Below, piece by piece: positions 44,040 through 53,384 of a stretch of 64,000 bases of DNA (position 1 is its first letter; each line of letters opens with the position of its first letter). The position numbers and the translations under genes are program-made. Source of the DNA: Clostridia bacterium (GTDB taxonomy: Bacteria; Bacillota; Clostridia; Oscillospirales; CAG-272); contig JAFTKJ010000038.1 of assembly GCA_017453305.1 (NCBI GenBank), positions 1 through 64,000 on the forward strand, read 5' to 3'. The notes below the pieces were generated by a model. That model had not been told where the DNA came from and ran no database searches. It worked only from the letters and a program-made list of their open reading frames with translations.

Positions 44040-46571
44040 ATGATTTTAATCATCGCAGAAAAGCCGAGTCTTGCACGAAATATTGCAGACAGCATCGGAA
44101 AGCTGCAGCGGCGGCAAGGATATTTGGAGGGGGAAGGATACCTGGTTACGTGGGCGTTCGGACACCTCTTTTCGCTGTGCGATATTGAATATTATTCTCC
44201 TCAGCCGGATGGAACTACGCGCTGGAGCATGAACAATCTTCCGTGCTTTCCGCAAAATTTCCGCTTTGAATTGCGCCGCGGCGCCGATAAGCAGGTCGAT
44301 GGCGGCGTGGAACGTCAATTTGCAATCATTCGCTCCCTTTGTAACCGTCCCGACGTGGATACCATCGTCAACGCGGGAGACGCAGACCGCGAAGGAGAGA
44401 TCATCGTGCGTTTGTGCATCGATCACGCCCTGGAGCAACCCAAGGCCTTAAAACGCCTATGGCTCCCCGACCAAACGGCACAGACTGTGCAAAAGGCGTT
44501 GCAGGAAATGAAGGACGAGCAGGAATACGATCGCCTTGCCTCCGAGGGCTTTGCAAGAACCTACATCGATTGGCTCTACGGCGTCAATCTGACACGTTAT
44601 GCGACCTTAAAGACGGGAACGCTGCTGCGTGTCGGTCGCGTGATCGTCCCCATTGTCAAAGCGATCTACGATCGCGACATGTCCATTCGCAATTTTGTGC
44701 CGGGAAAATACTTTGCTATGCTCAGCCGTGAGGCTACCAACGGCGAGATCGTTGAGCTGCTATCAAAGCACAAATTTGAACAAGACGAGTTGGAAAAGGC
44801 GTTGCAGACCTGCGCACTGTACAATCGCACGGGTGCTGTGGTCACGGGAGTGAAGAACAAAAAGGATACGCTCTTTGCGGGCAAGCTTTATTCACTCTCC
44901 AAGCTGCAAAATGCGCTGAGCAAAAAATACAAAATGTCCATGCAGGAGAGCCTTGATATCGTGCAGGGGCTTTACGAAAAGGGATACTTGACCTATCCGC
45001 GTACCAACTCCGAGTATCTTGCAACGGCGGAAAAGGATAAGATCAAGCAGATCCTTTCGGGGTGTGCAAAGCTTGGCTATCCCGTCAAATTCAAGGATAA
45101 CAAGACGATCTTCGACGACAGCAAGATCGAGTCCCACTCCGCACTGACACCGACTTATAAAATTCCGAACAAGACACAGCTCAACGAGCGCGAAATGCAG
45201 GTCTATTCCACCGTTTTCCGCCGCTTCATCGCCGTATTTTGCGCTGAGGATTGCGTTGTTTCTCGTACCGAGATCACCATTGCCGTGGGAGAGCTTGAAA
45301 CCTTTACCCTCAAAGGCATGGTTATGCTGGAAAAGGGGTGGACGAAATACGATGATTATACGCAAAAGGACAAAGTCCTGCCCGCTCTGCAAAAGGGCGA
45401 TTCGGTCAACATCAATTTCAAGCCCACCGAAAAGGAGACCACGCCTCCCAAGCACTACACCGTAGAAACGCTGAACAACTACCTCAAAAATCCATTCAAG
45501 GACGATAAAAAGGCAGCGAAAGAAGCCCTTGAAGCCGAGGAGGGAAGCGAGGGGGACGACAGCGAGGACTACAAGGCTATTTTTGAAGGTCTGGAGCTGG
45601 GAACCGAGGCAACGAGAACGGGAATTATCGATAATGCGCGCAAGAGCGGATATATCGATTTGAAAAAGGACGTTTATACCATTCTGCCGGGCGGCGAGTT
45701 TTTGATCGAAGCTCTCACGCAAATGCATATCACCATGGATAAATACAAGACGTCACAGCTTGGACAAGCACTCAAAAAGGTGTATCGCGGCACCATGGAG
45801 GTCATGGACAGCGTCCACCTTGCTGAGGAGGAGATTGCCGAGGTCTTTGCCAAAAAAGAAGAAGCAAACCTCGCGCTTGACAGCGAAACGGGCTTTTTTG
45901 GCGACGTGGTGGCAAAATGTCCGCTTTGCGGAAAGGATATGAAGCGCTTCCGCACCTTCTATGGCTGTACGGGATACAAGGACGGATGCAAGTTCTCGGT
46001 GAATATCACCATTTGTGACCGCGTGATCTCGGTTGCCAACTTGCGTCTGTTGACCGAAACCGGGAAGACCGCCGTCATTCAAGGTTTTGTTTCCGCAAAG
46101 ACCAAAAAGACCTTTGACGCCGCACTCAAGCTGGAAAACGGCAGAGCAGTATTTGATTTTGAACGCAAGAGCCGTTCACAACAAGCGAATACAAACGAAT
46201 CTCTCCCTATTTGGGACGGAGAGGGCGCGCCGCTCCCGGAGCCTCCGCCAACCTATAAGGATCTAATTACTTCATTGTTGGCGAATGCGGAAAGTGAGAA
46301 AGCCGTTTGTGATAACAAAAATTTGAAACGCTCGGAAAATCAAACAAATTTAATCCCTACGCCGAAAATAACTGAATTAAAGGAAAGTCCAGCAAATACT
46401 GAAAAAGAAAAAGCATGTAGGAATTGCAGACACCAGCAATCTGGTGAATGTTCATCTTGGGATCTTTGTGATGATTATCAACCAATTTATATCATTCCGG
46501 ATTCCGAGAAAAAATACTGGCCTGCTTACGGAGATGCAACATTATTTAGACGAAAGAGTCGCAAAAAATAA
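44040..46571 (+). CDS. topB: DNA topoisomerase III (type IA)
   Basis: 843 residues from the ATG at 44040. The Toprim domain has Glu7 (IIAEKPS) and Asp114/Asp116/Glu118 (NAGDADREGE). The active-site tyrosine is Tyr319 in TYPRTNSEYL. A zinc ribbon (CPLCGKDMKRFRTFYGCTG ... GCKF) is near 620-650. From about residue 707 (DNA 46160 on) the base composition turns clearly AT-rich, and a second cysteine group (Cys793, Cys796, Cys804, Cys810) is present, followed by a basic end. The main enzyme decatenates and relaxes single-strand-containing DNA; the tail role is unknown. Confidence 0.92.
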   Translation: MILIIAEKPSLARNIADSIGKLQRRQGYLEGEGYLVTWAFGHLFSLCDIEYYSPQPDGTTRWSMNNLPCFPQNFRFELRRGADKQVDGGVERQFAIIRSLCNRPDVDTIVNAGDADREGEIIVRLCIDHALEQPKALKRLWLPDQTAQTVQKALQEMKDEQEYDRLASEGFARTYIDWLYGVNLTRYATLKTGTLLRVGRVIVPIVKAIYDRDMSIRNFVPGKYFAMLSREATNGEIVELLSKHKFEQDELEKALQTCALYNRTGAVVTGVKNKKDTLFAGKLYSLSKLQNALSKKYKMSMQESLDIVQGLYEKGYLTYPRTNSEYLATAEKDKIKQILSGCAKLGYPVKFKDNKTIFDDSKIESHSALTPTYKIPNKTQLNEREMQVYSTVFRRFIAVFCAEDCVVSRTEITIAVGELETFTLKGMVMLEKGWTKYDDYTQKDKVLPALQKGDSVNINFKPTEKETTPPKHYTVETLNNYLKNPFKDDKKAAKEALEAEEGSEGDDSEDYKAIFEGLELGTEATRTGIIDNARKSGYIDLKKDVYTILPGGEFLIEALTQMHITMDKYKTSQLGQALKKVYRGTMEVMDSVHLAEEEIAEVFAKKEEANLALDSETGFFGDVVAKCPLCGKDMKRFRTFYGCTGYKDGCKFSVNITICDRVISVANLRLLTETGKTAVIQGFVSAKTKKTFDAALKLENGRAVFDFERKSRSQQANTNESLPIWDGEGAPLPEPPPTYKDLITSLLANAESEKAVCDNKNLKRSENQTNLIPTPKITELKESPANTEKEKACRNCRHQQSGECSSWDLCDDYQPIYIIPDSEKKYWPAYGDATLFRRKSRKK

Positions 46572-46576
46572 AACTA

Positions 46577-46613
46577 ACAGAACGGACTGCCAGCTCTCCG
46601 TTCTGTTTTTTTA
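46577..46613 (+). terminator. Terminator after topB
   Basis: ACAGAACGGA (46577-46586) pairs with TCCGTTCTGT (46597-46606), followed by seven T. Confidence 0.88.
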
Positions 46614-46642
46614 AAATAATTCTTTAATTTTAGTACAATGTA

Positions 46643-46671
46643 TTGACAAACGCGAATAAGTGTTGTATAAT
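46643..46671 (+). promoter_or_regulatory. Consensus SigA promoter of citrate-branch operon
   Basis: Perfect TTGACA (46643-46648), 17-base spacer, perfect TATAAT (46666-46671), the strongest promoter in the window. Confidence 0.88.
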
Positions 46672-46688
46672 TGTATACACTGATACAA
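46671..46688 (+). promoter_or_regulatory. Candidate GntR operator
   Basis: TTGTAT (46671-46676), six bases, ATACAA (46683-46688) is an inverted repeat overlapping the expected RNA start, and it contains GTATAC, similar to GntR-family half-sites. The GntR/FCD regulator encoded at 48098 is the obvious candidate binder; this is inference. Confidence 0.45.
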
Positions 46689-46705
46689 GGAAAGGAATCG
46701 ATGTT

Positions 46706-48082
46706 ATGTTAGAAATTTCTTCCAAAACAAATTTGCTGGAACAAAGCACTTATAAATACTCGCTTCAGGACGTTGAAGAACCGAACTTGTACCGCGAGGT
46801 GTATCCGTACACCGACGTGCCGCGCATTGCCTTCAACCACCGCCGTGTGCCAATTGGCATGCCGCAGGATATCTGGATCACTGACACCTCCTTCCGTGAC
46901 GGTCAGCAGTCGGTCGAGCCGTACAGCGTCAAGCAGATCGTCGATCTGTTCAAGCTGATGTCGCGCCTGAGCGGTCCGTTCGGTATCATTCGACAAACCG
47001 AATTTTTTGTATACAGTCAAAAGGATCGTGAGGCTCTGCAAAAATGCCAGGAGCTTGGTCTGCGTTTCCCAGAAATTACCACATGGATCCGCGCCAGCCG
47101 CGAGGATTTTAAGTTGGTCAAGGATCTCGGCATTCGCGAAACGGGTATCCTCGTTTCTTGCAGTGACTATCATATCTTCAAAAAGATGAAAATGACGCGC
47201 AAGCAATGCATGGAATACTACCTGCAAACCGTTTGCGATGCGTTTGAAGCCGGTGTTATGCCAAGATGCCACTTAGAGGATATTACGCGCGCCGATTTTT
47301 ACGGCTTTGTAGTACCGTTTGTCAACGAGCTGATGAAGCTCTCCAAGCAAGCGAATATTCCCGTACGTATCCGCGCCTGCGATACCATGGGCTACGGTAT
47401 TCCGTATCCCGAGGTTGCCATTCCGCGCAGCGTTCCGGGCATTATTTACGGCTTGCAGCACTATTCCGAGGTTCCAAGCGAAATGCTGGAGTGGCACGGA
47501 CACAACGATTTTTATAAGTCTGTTACCAATGCAACCACCGCATGGCTCTACGGTGCATCCGGCGTCAACTGCTCGCTCCTTGGTATTGGCGAGCGTACGG
47601 GCAACGTCCCCTTGGAGGCAATGGTATTTGAGTACGCTTCCTTGCGAGGCTCCTTTGACGGTATGGATCCCACCGCCATTACGGATATCGCAGAGTATTT
47701 TGCACGCGAGATTGGCTACGAAATCCCGCCTATGACCCCCTTCGTTGGCAAAAACTTCAACGTCACACGCGCAGGCATCCACGCTGACGGACTTCTGAAG
47801 GACGAGGAGATCTACAATATCTTTGATACCAAAAAGATCCTCAATCGCAGTGCCACCGTTCTGCTTGGGAAAGCATCCGGTCTTGCAGGCATTGCATATT
47901 GGATCAACGAAAATTATCGCCTCGACGCCGGCGAGGCTGTTACAAAAAAGGATCCGCTCGTTATTGCCGTTAAAGAGTGGATCGATGCAGAATACGAGGG
48001 CGGCAGACAGACCGCACTTTCTACAAGTGAGCTGGAAGAGAAGATCGAAGAGCTTTCCGGCAAGCGCTTTCAACGTCTGTAA
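46706..48082 (+). CDS. Homocitrate/isopropylmalate synthase family, probable Re-citrate synthase
   Basis: 458 residues from the ATG at 46706. DRE-TIM metallolyase fold: ITDTSFRDGQQSV near the N-terminus, RCHLEDITRADFYGF, RACDTMGYG, and EWHGHNDFYKSVTNA. The C-terminal leucine-regulatory domain of LeuA is missing. Because the next genes are aconitase and isocitrate dehydrogenase, and no other leucine or lysine pathway gene is near, the reaction is most likely acetyl-CoA plus oxaloacetate to citrate, as in the Re-face citrate synthase of Clostridium kluyveri. 2-isopropylmalate or homocitrate synthase remains possible. Confidence 0.75.
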   Translation: MLEISSKTNLLEQSTYKYSLQDVEEPNLYREVYPYTDVPRIAFNHRRVPIGMPQDIWITDTSFRDGQQSVEPYSVKQIVDLFKLMSRLSGPFGIIRQTEFFVYSQKDREALQKCQELGLRFPEITTWIRASREDFKLVKDLGIRETGILVSCSDYHIFKKMKMTRKQCMEYYLQTVCDAFEAGVMPRCHLEDITRADFYGFVVPFVNELMKLSKQANIPVRIRACDTMGYGIPYPEVAIPRSVPGIIYGLQHYSEVPSEMLEWHGHNDFYKSVTNATTAWLYGASGVNCSLLGIGERTGNVPLEAMVFEYASLRGSFDGMDPTAITDIAEYFAREIGYEIPPMTPFVGKNFNVTRAGIHADGLLKDEEIYNIFDTKKILNRSATVLLGKASGLAGIAYWINENYRLDAGEAVTKKDPLVIAVKEWIDAEYEGGRQTALSTSELEEKIEELSGKRFQRL

Positions 48083-48097
48083 AGGAGGATATCATTC

Positions 48098-48745
48098 ATG
48101 TTAGAGCATAAGACAATCTCCCTGGCAGAGCAGGTGTTTGAACGCTTGGAGAGCGATATTCTGACGGGAGTATATCAACGCGGTGAGGTGTTGACCGAGC
48201 TGAAGCTTGTTACCGATCTCGGCGTCAGCCGCACGCCCGTGCGCGAGGCACTGAACCGCTTGGAGCAGGAGCATATTATTGAAAGCACACCCCGAGGTAT
48301 TTTGATTCTTGGAGTGACCGAGCAGGATCTGGAGGATATCTTTGCAATCCGCATGCGCATTGAGGGGCTTTCCTCCTATAACGCTACAAAGCGGATCACA
48401 AAAGAAGAGCTTGCCGAGCTGCGTGAGACCCTGGAACTGCAGGAATTTTACGTCAACAAGCAGGACCCCGACCGCATCAAAACGATGGACAGTAAATTCC
48501 ATCAGCTGATCTACCGCTTTTGCGGAAGCTCGGTGCTGTACGATACCTTGATGCCGTTGCACAAAAAGGTGCAAAAATACCGCAAGGCATCGGTAGAAAA
48601 CAACGCTCGCGCACAGCAATCTGCACGTGAGCATCGTGCCATTTTCGAGGCGATTGAAGCCGGAAATGCAGAGCTTGCCGAAAAATATACGGTTGAGCAC
48701 ATTACAAATGCAGCCAAACATATCCTAAAAAAAGAGGTACTGTAA
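48098..48745 (+). CDS. GntR family regulator with FCD domain
   Basis: 215 residues. An N-terminal winged helix (about 5-72, with SDILTGVYQRGEVLTELKLVTDLGVSRTPVREALNRLEQ) is followed by an all-helical FCD ligand domain (IFAIRMRIEGLSSYNATKR ... HQLIYRFCGSS ... EHRAIFEAIEAGNAELAEKYTVEHI). FCD regulators usually bind organic acids. Embedded between the citrate synthase-like gene (15 bases) and aconitase (1 base), it probably senses citrate or a related acid and controls this operon. Confidence 0.92.
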   Translation: MLEHKTISLAEQVFERLESDILTGVYQRGEVLTELKLVTDLGVSRTPVREALNRLEQEHIIESTPRGILILGVTEQDLEDIFAIRMRIEGLSSYNATKRITKEELAELRETLELQEFYVNKQDPDRIKTMDSKFHQLIYRFCGSSVLYDTLMPLHKKVQKYRKASVENNARAQQSAREHRAIFEAIEAGNAELAEKYTVEHITNAAKHILKKEVL

Positions 48746-48746
48746 C

Positions 48747-50675
48747 ATGGGACTTACCATTGCACAAAAAATCATCAAGGCGCACCTGCTCTCGGGTGAA
48801 ATGACACCCGGCAGTGAGGTCGCACTCAGAATTGATCAAACGCTGACACAGGATGCAACGGGTACCATGGCGTATCTCGAATTTGAGTCCATGGGCATCG
48901 ATCGCGTCCGCACCGAAAGAAGCGTAGCGTACATCGATCACAACACGTTGCAATCCGGCTTTGAGAATGCCGACGACCATCGCTTTATCCAATCCATTGC
49001 AAAAAAGCACGGTATTTATTTTTCCCGTCCCGGAAACGGTATTTGCCATCAGGTGCATCTGGAGCGCTTCGGCATTCCCGGAAAAACCCTGATTGGATCC
49101 GACAGCCACACCCCTACGGGAGGAGGAATTGGCATGCTTGCGTTTGGCGCGGGCGGACTTGACGTTGCGGTCGCTATGGGCGGCGGTGCGTATTACATCA
49201 CCATGCCCAAAATGATCAAGGTCAACCTTACGGGTAAGCTTCGTCCCTTTGTTACGGCGAAGGACGTCAGCCTTGAAATCTTGCGCATCCTTTCCGTCAA
49301 GGGCGGCGTCGGATACATCATTGAGTGGGGCGGAGAAGGCATTCAGACGCTTTCTGTTCCCGAAAGAGCGACTATTACCAATATGGGAACCGAGCTTGGC
49401 GCCACCACTTCGATTTTCCCCTCTGATGAGATCACGCGTGCATTCCTAAAAGCAGAGGGCAGAGAGGCGGATTACGTCGCTCTTGCCAGTGATCCCGACG
49501 CGGAATATGACAGAGTCATCGACATTGATCTTTCCACCCTCAAGCCCCTCATTGCTTGTCCTCATATGCCCGATAACGTCGTGTCTGTCGATAGCTTAAA
49601 GGGAACTAAGGTCAACCAGGTCTGCATCGGTTCTTGCACCAACTCCTCGCTGCTTGATATGCTTAAGGTGGCGGCACTTCTGAAGGGCAAGACCATAAGC
49701 CCCGACGTCAGCCTCTCCATTTCTCCCGGCTCCAAGCAGGTGCTTGCCATGCTTGCGGATTGCGGCGCGCTGACCGATATTCTGGCTTCCGGCGCACGCC
49801 TTTTGGAATGTGCGTGCGGTCCCTGCATCGGTATGGGCTTTTCGCCCAACTCCGCGGGTGTCAGCCTGCGTACCTTCAACCGCAACTTTGAGGGCAGAAG
49901 CGGAACGGCAGATGCAAAGGTCTACCTTGTTTCTCCCGAGACCGCCGTTGCGGCGGCATTGACGGGTGAGATCACTGATCCGATCCTTTTGGGGGAGATG
50001 CCTGAAATCAAAATGCCCGATGCCTTCCGCATCGACGACAGCGCCATCATTCCGCCCGCAGATGCAACCGAAGCAAAGGAATTGGAGATTTTGCGCGGTC
50101 CTAACATCAAAAAGTTCCCCGAAAGCTATCCGCAGGATGATTCCATCCGTGCAGAGCTTGTGCTCAAGGTAGGGGATAACATTACCACCGACCACATTAT
50201 GCCTGCAGGCGCAAAGATTTTGCCGTATCGTTCCAACATTCCGTATCTGTCTCAATACTGCTTCGGTGTTTGCGATAAAACCTTCCCCGAACGCGCACAA
50301 GCGGCAGGAAAGAGCATCATCGTCGGCGGCGCGAACTACGGTCAGGGCTCGTCTCGTGAGCATGCGGCGCTCGTTCCGCTCTATCTCGGCGTACGTGTCG
50401 TCATCACCAAGAGCTTTGCGCGCATCCACGTTGCAAATCTGATCAATGCAGGTATTATGCCCCTGACTTTCAAAAATGCCGAGGATTACGATAAGGTCAC
50501 GCAGGGAGATACACTCTCTATTTCAGGTGTTTGGGCAGGCATGGACAATGGCGAAATGATCCTGCATAACGAGACCACCGGAATGGATATTCCTTTGACC
50601 TGCGCCTTTACCGAGCGACAAAAGGCGATTTTGAAGGCCGGAAGCCTGCTGGCTTACACAAAAGAACAAATTTGA
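48747..50675 (+). CDS. acn: Aconitate hydratase
   Basis: 642 residues, the compact bacterial/archaeal form. It interconverts citrate and isocitrate. The [4Fe-4S] ligands are in IGSCTNSSLLD and ECACGPCIGMG. Other active-site elements: IGSDSHTPTGGGIGMLAFGAGGLD, TTDHIMPAG and GGANYGQGSSREHAALVPLYLG. Starts one base after the regulator stop. Confidence 0.95.
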   Translation: MGLTIAQKIIKAHLLSGEMTPGSEVALRIDQTLTQDATGTMAYLEFESMGIDRVRTERSVAYIDHNTLQSGFENADDHRFIQSIAKKHGIYFSRPGNGICHQVHLERFGIPGKTLIGSDSHTPTGGGIGMLAFGAGGLDVAVAMGGGAYYITMPKMIKVNLTGKLRPFVTAKDVSLEILRILSVKGGVGYIIEWGGEGIQTLSVPERATITNMGTELGATTSIFPSDEITRAFLKAEGREADYVALASDPDAEYDRVIDIDLSTLKPLIACPHMPDNVVSVDSLKGTKVNQVCIGSCTNSSLLDMLKVAALLKGKTISPDVSLSISPGSKQVLAMLADCGALTDILASGARLLECACGPCIGMGFSPNSAGVSLRTFNRNFEGRSGTADAKVYLVSPETAVAAALTGEITDPILLGEMPEIKMPDAFRIDDSAIIPPADATEAKELEILRGPNIKKFPESYPQDDSIRAELVLKVGDNITTDHIMPAGAKILPYRSNIPYLSQYCFGVCDKTFPERAQAAGKSIIVGGANYGQGSSREHAALVPLYLGVRVVITKSFARIHVANLINAGIMPLTFKNAEDYDKVTQGDTLSISGVWAGMDNGEMILHNETTGMDIPLTCAFTERQKAILKAGSLLAYTKEQI

Positions 50676-50702
50676 GACATCCAATGCTTTGAGGTACAAA
50701 AT

Positions 50703-51920
50703 ATGAATAAAATTGCTATGAAAACGCCGCTGGTCGAAATGGACGGCGACGAAATGACAAGAATCCTTTGGAAAATGATCAAGGATGAATTGATCCTTCC
50801 GTTCGTCGATTTAAAGACCGAATACTACGATCTCGGTCTCCCCGAACGTGAAAAGACCAAGGATCAAGTCACCTTTGATTCCGCATACGCTACCCAAAAG
50901 TACGGCGTTGCGGTCAAGTGCGCAACCATTACTCCAAACAAGCAACGTGTAGAGGAGTATAACCTTTCCGAAATGTGGAAGAGCCCCAACGGTACCATTC
51001 GTGCCATTCTGGACGGAACGGTATTCCGCGCGCCTATTCTGATCGACTCCATCCGTCCCGCTGTACGTACCTGGAACAAGCCCATTACCATTGCGCGTCA
51101 CGCATACGGTGACATCTACAAGGCAACCGAATATCGCGTTCCCACCGAAGGGAAGGCGGAGCTGGTATTTATCGACAAGGACGGCAAGGAAACCTTCCGT
51201 GAAACGATCTACGATTTTGAATGCTCCGGCGTTTTGCAGGGAAGCTACAATAAGGATAATTCCATTCGCTCCTTTGCGCATTCCTGCTTCCAATATGCGC
51301 TGAACACCAAGCAGGATCTGTGGTTCTCGGCAAAGGATACCATTTCCAAACAATACGATCAAACCTTTAAGCTGATCTTCCAAGAAATTTACGATACCGA
51401 CTACAAGGAGAAATTCGAAGAGGCAGGCATCACGTATTTCTACACCCTGATCGACGATGCGGTAGCACGTGTCATTCGCAGTGAAGGCGGTTTTATCTGG
51501 GCTTGCAAAAACTACGACGGTGACGTAATGAGTGACATGGTATCCACCGCATTTGGTTCTCTTGCTATGATGACCTCTGTGCTGGTATCTCCCGACGGAA
51601 AGTATGAGTACGAGGCGGCACACGGCACGGTCACGCGCCACTACTACCGCTATCTCAAGGGAGAGGAGACCTCCACAAACCCCATGGCAACCATTTATGC
51701 TTGGAGCGGTGCATTGCGCAAGAGAGGCGAATTGGACGGCCTTGACGCTCTTGTTTCCTTTGCGGACGCATTGGAGGAGGCGTGCATCGATACGCTGAAC
51801 CAAGGTACGATGACCAAGGATCTGGTAGGTCTTGTGATTCCCGGAACCAAGACCACCGCGGTCAACTCCCGTGAGTTTATTCAAGCCATTCGTGCCAATT
51901 TGGAAAAGAAGATTTCTTAA
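50703..51920 (+). CDS. icd: Isocitrate dehydrogenase (eukaryotic-type NADP form)
   Basis: 405 residues. The N-terminus [25 protein letters not shown] and the later [33 protein letters not shown] are those of the homodimeric eukaryote-like IDH family, usually NADP-dependent. The metal/substrate strand is [18 protein letters not shown]. It delivers 2-oxoglutarate. 27 bases after aconitase; the operon ends in a terminator at 51923. Confidence 0.95.
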   Translation: MNKIAMKTPLVEMDGDEMTRILWKMIKDELILPFVDLKTEYYDLGLPEREKTKDQVTFDSAYATQKYGVAVKCATITPNKQRVEEYNLSEMWKSPNGTIRAILDGTVFRAPILIDSIRPAVRTWNKPITIARHAYGDIYKATEYRVPTEGKAELVFIDKDGKETFRETIYDFECSGVLQGSYNKDNSIRSFAHSCFQYALNTKQDLWFSAKDTISKQYDQTFKLIFQEIYDTDYKEKFEEAGITYFYTLIDDAVARVIRSEGGFIWACKNYDGDVMSDMVSTAFGSLAMMTSVLVSPDGKYEYEAAHGTVTRHYYRYLKGEETSTNPMATIYAWSGALRKRGELDGLDALVSFADALEEACIDTLNQGTMTKDLVGLVIPGTKTTAVNSREFIQAIRANLEKKIS

Positions 51921-51922
51921 TA

Positions 51923-51968
51923 AAAAAGAAAACCGCAAGCCGAACACATGGCTTGCGGTATTCTTTTT
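51923..51968. terminator. Bidirectional terminator between icd and the 51967 gene
   Basis: ACCGCAAGCC (51932-51941) pairs with GGCTTGCGGT (51950-51959), flanked by AAAAAAGAA and TTCTTTTT, so it serves both convergent units. Confidence 0.88.
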
Positions 51969-53358
51969 ATCGGCGTCCCGAGCGGTCGTTTCGGCTTCGG
52001 GATTGCGTTCTCATATGGTCCGGGAGTTCTACCTTGTTGCTGAAGTAGCGATCCCATTTGTTTCTGCGTCGCCGATACAAAACGTATTCCACGGTCAGAT
52101 AGGCGGCGACCGCAACCACAAAAAAGATCACGCCTGCGCGGATCGCGCGGTTTTTGCTCCAGGAGGAGATCACCTTCAAGCTACTGATCACCGAGCTTCT
52201 TACGGCTTCATCGGCGGTGTAGAGTGGAACTGTACCAAGCACGCGATCATCATACAGCACGGCAACGTATCCGACAAACTGATTCTTTTGTACGGGTGCC
52301 TCCAGCTCCGTTTGGTTCAAACGAATGCTGTAGGTGATCTCTTTGCCAATTTCTACACCACGAGGAAGGTATGCGTAAAGCGATTCCTTGGCGTAGACGG
52401 ACACCTCCGTCGTCATATCCGATACGGTTACGGGAATGGTACAAACGGTAGTGTTGGGAGACATGACCTCCATATACGTGTAGGTGTCATAGACCCAATC
52501 GATCAGGCGCGTTGCCACGCGGTAGCCGTATTCGATATTGTCGATCTCTTTTCCACCAAGTACCACGCACAAATAGCGCTCGCCCTCGTACTCTGAGACT
52601 GTGATCACACAGTTCCCGTCCTTTGTGGTTGTTCCTGCGCTGATACCACGGCAGTATTTGTGGTAGTATTTTTGCGTTTCATATTGACATACAAGCGCAT
52701 TGCGATTATATACGTTCTTACTCAGCTTTTGGGAAGAGAAGGGGAAGGAGACCGTGGAGGAGAGCTCCATATACAAAGCGTTTTGATAAGCACTCATCGC
52801 GATTTTTGCCATATCTGCGGCGGTGGTGCGTGAGCCGTCCAGAATGCCTGTAACGTCCATGAAGGTGGTTTGTGAAACACCAAGCTCAACGGCACGCTCA
52901 TTCATCAGGGTCAAAAAAGCATCAAGAGAGCCGGATGTGTAAGTCGCAAGAATGTAAAAGACGTCGTTATAGCTTCCGCAAATGGCGGCGTAAAGGAGCT
53001 GTTGGACCGTTACCACGTCGCCTGCCTCAACGTGCAGGCTTCTGCCGGGGGTTGGAGGGACGAACTCCAAAAGTGCGTCTGTGATATAGACTTCTTCTAA
53101 AAGATATCCCTGTAAAAGCTCGCAAAAGAGCAGCCCTGCCATCACCTTGACGGAAGATCCCGCACCGACGTTTGCATCCGCTTCCTTAGAACAGATCAAG
53201 CGGTCGGATTCTATATGTGAAAACCAAACGGATGTTGCCTCTTCCATGGAGGGGGGAGTGGGCTCTTCTGCAGAAGCTGCAAACGGCAGACACAAAAAAA
53301 GGAAAACAAGAGACAAAGCAATACCGGTCAAGCGGTTGAGTTGAATTCTTTGCTTCAT
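51967..53358 (-). CDS. DacF-like protein with degenerate KTG motif
   Basis: 463 residues. A signal peptide (LTGIALSLVFLFLCLPFAASA) precedes a peptidase S11-like domain. The first motif is Ser68-x-x-Lys71 (GSSVKVMAG) and the second is Ser129-Tyr-Asn131. The third is Ser240-Ala-Gly242 (RGISAGTTT) in place of Lys-Thr-Gly. A membrane helix (about 408-428) and a basic, Arg/Ser-rich cytoplasmic tail (RRRRNKWDRY ... RTQSRSRNDRSGRR) follow. Without the KTG lysine, carboxypeptidase activity is doubtful. First in neither a clear operon nor alone: ribF lies 26 bases upstream. Confidence 0.85.
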   Translation of the reverse strand: MKQRIQLNRLTGIALSLVFLFLCLPFAASAEEPTPPSMEEATSVWFSHIESDRLICSKEADANVGAGSSVKVMAGLLFCELLQGYLLEEVYITDALLEFVPPTPGRSLHVEAGDVVTVQQLLYAAICGSYNDVFYILATYTSGSLDAFLTLMNERAVELGVSQTTFMDVTGILDGSRTTAADMAKIAMSAYQNALYMELSSTVSFPFSSQKLSKNVYNRNALVCQYETQKYYHKYCRGISAGTTTKDGNCVITVSEYEGERYLCVVLGGKEIDNIEYGYRVATRLIDWVYDTYTYMEVMSPNTTVCTIPVTVSDMTTEVSVYAKESLYAYLPRGVEIGKEITYSIRLNQTELEAPVQKNQFVGYVAVLYDDRVLGTVPLYTADEAVRSSVISSLKVISSWSKNRAIRAGVIFFVVAVAAYLTVEYVLYRRRRNKWDRYFSNKVELPDHMRTQSRSRNDRSGRR

Positions 53359-53384
53359 ATTGTTCTCCTTTCAGTAATAATAGA

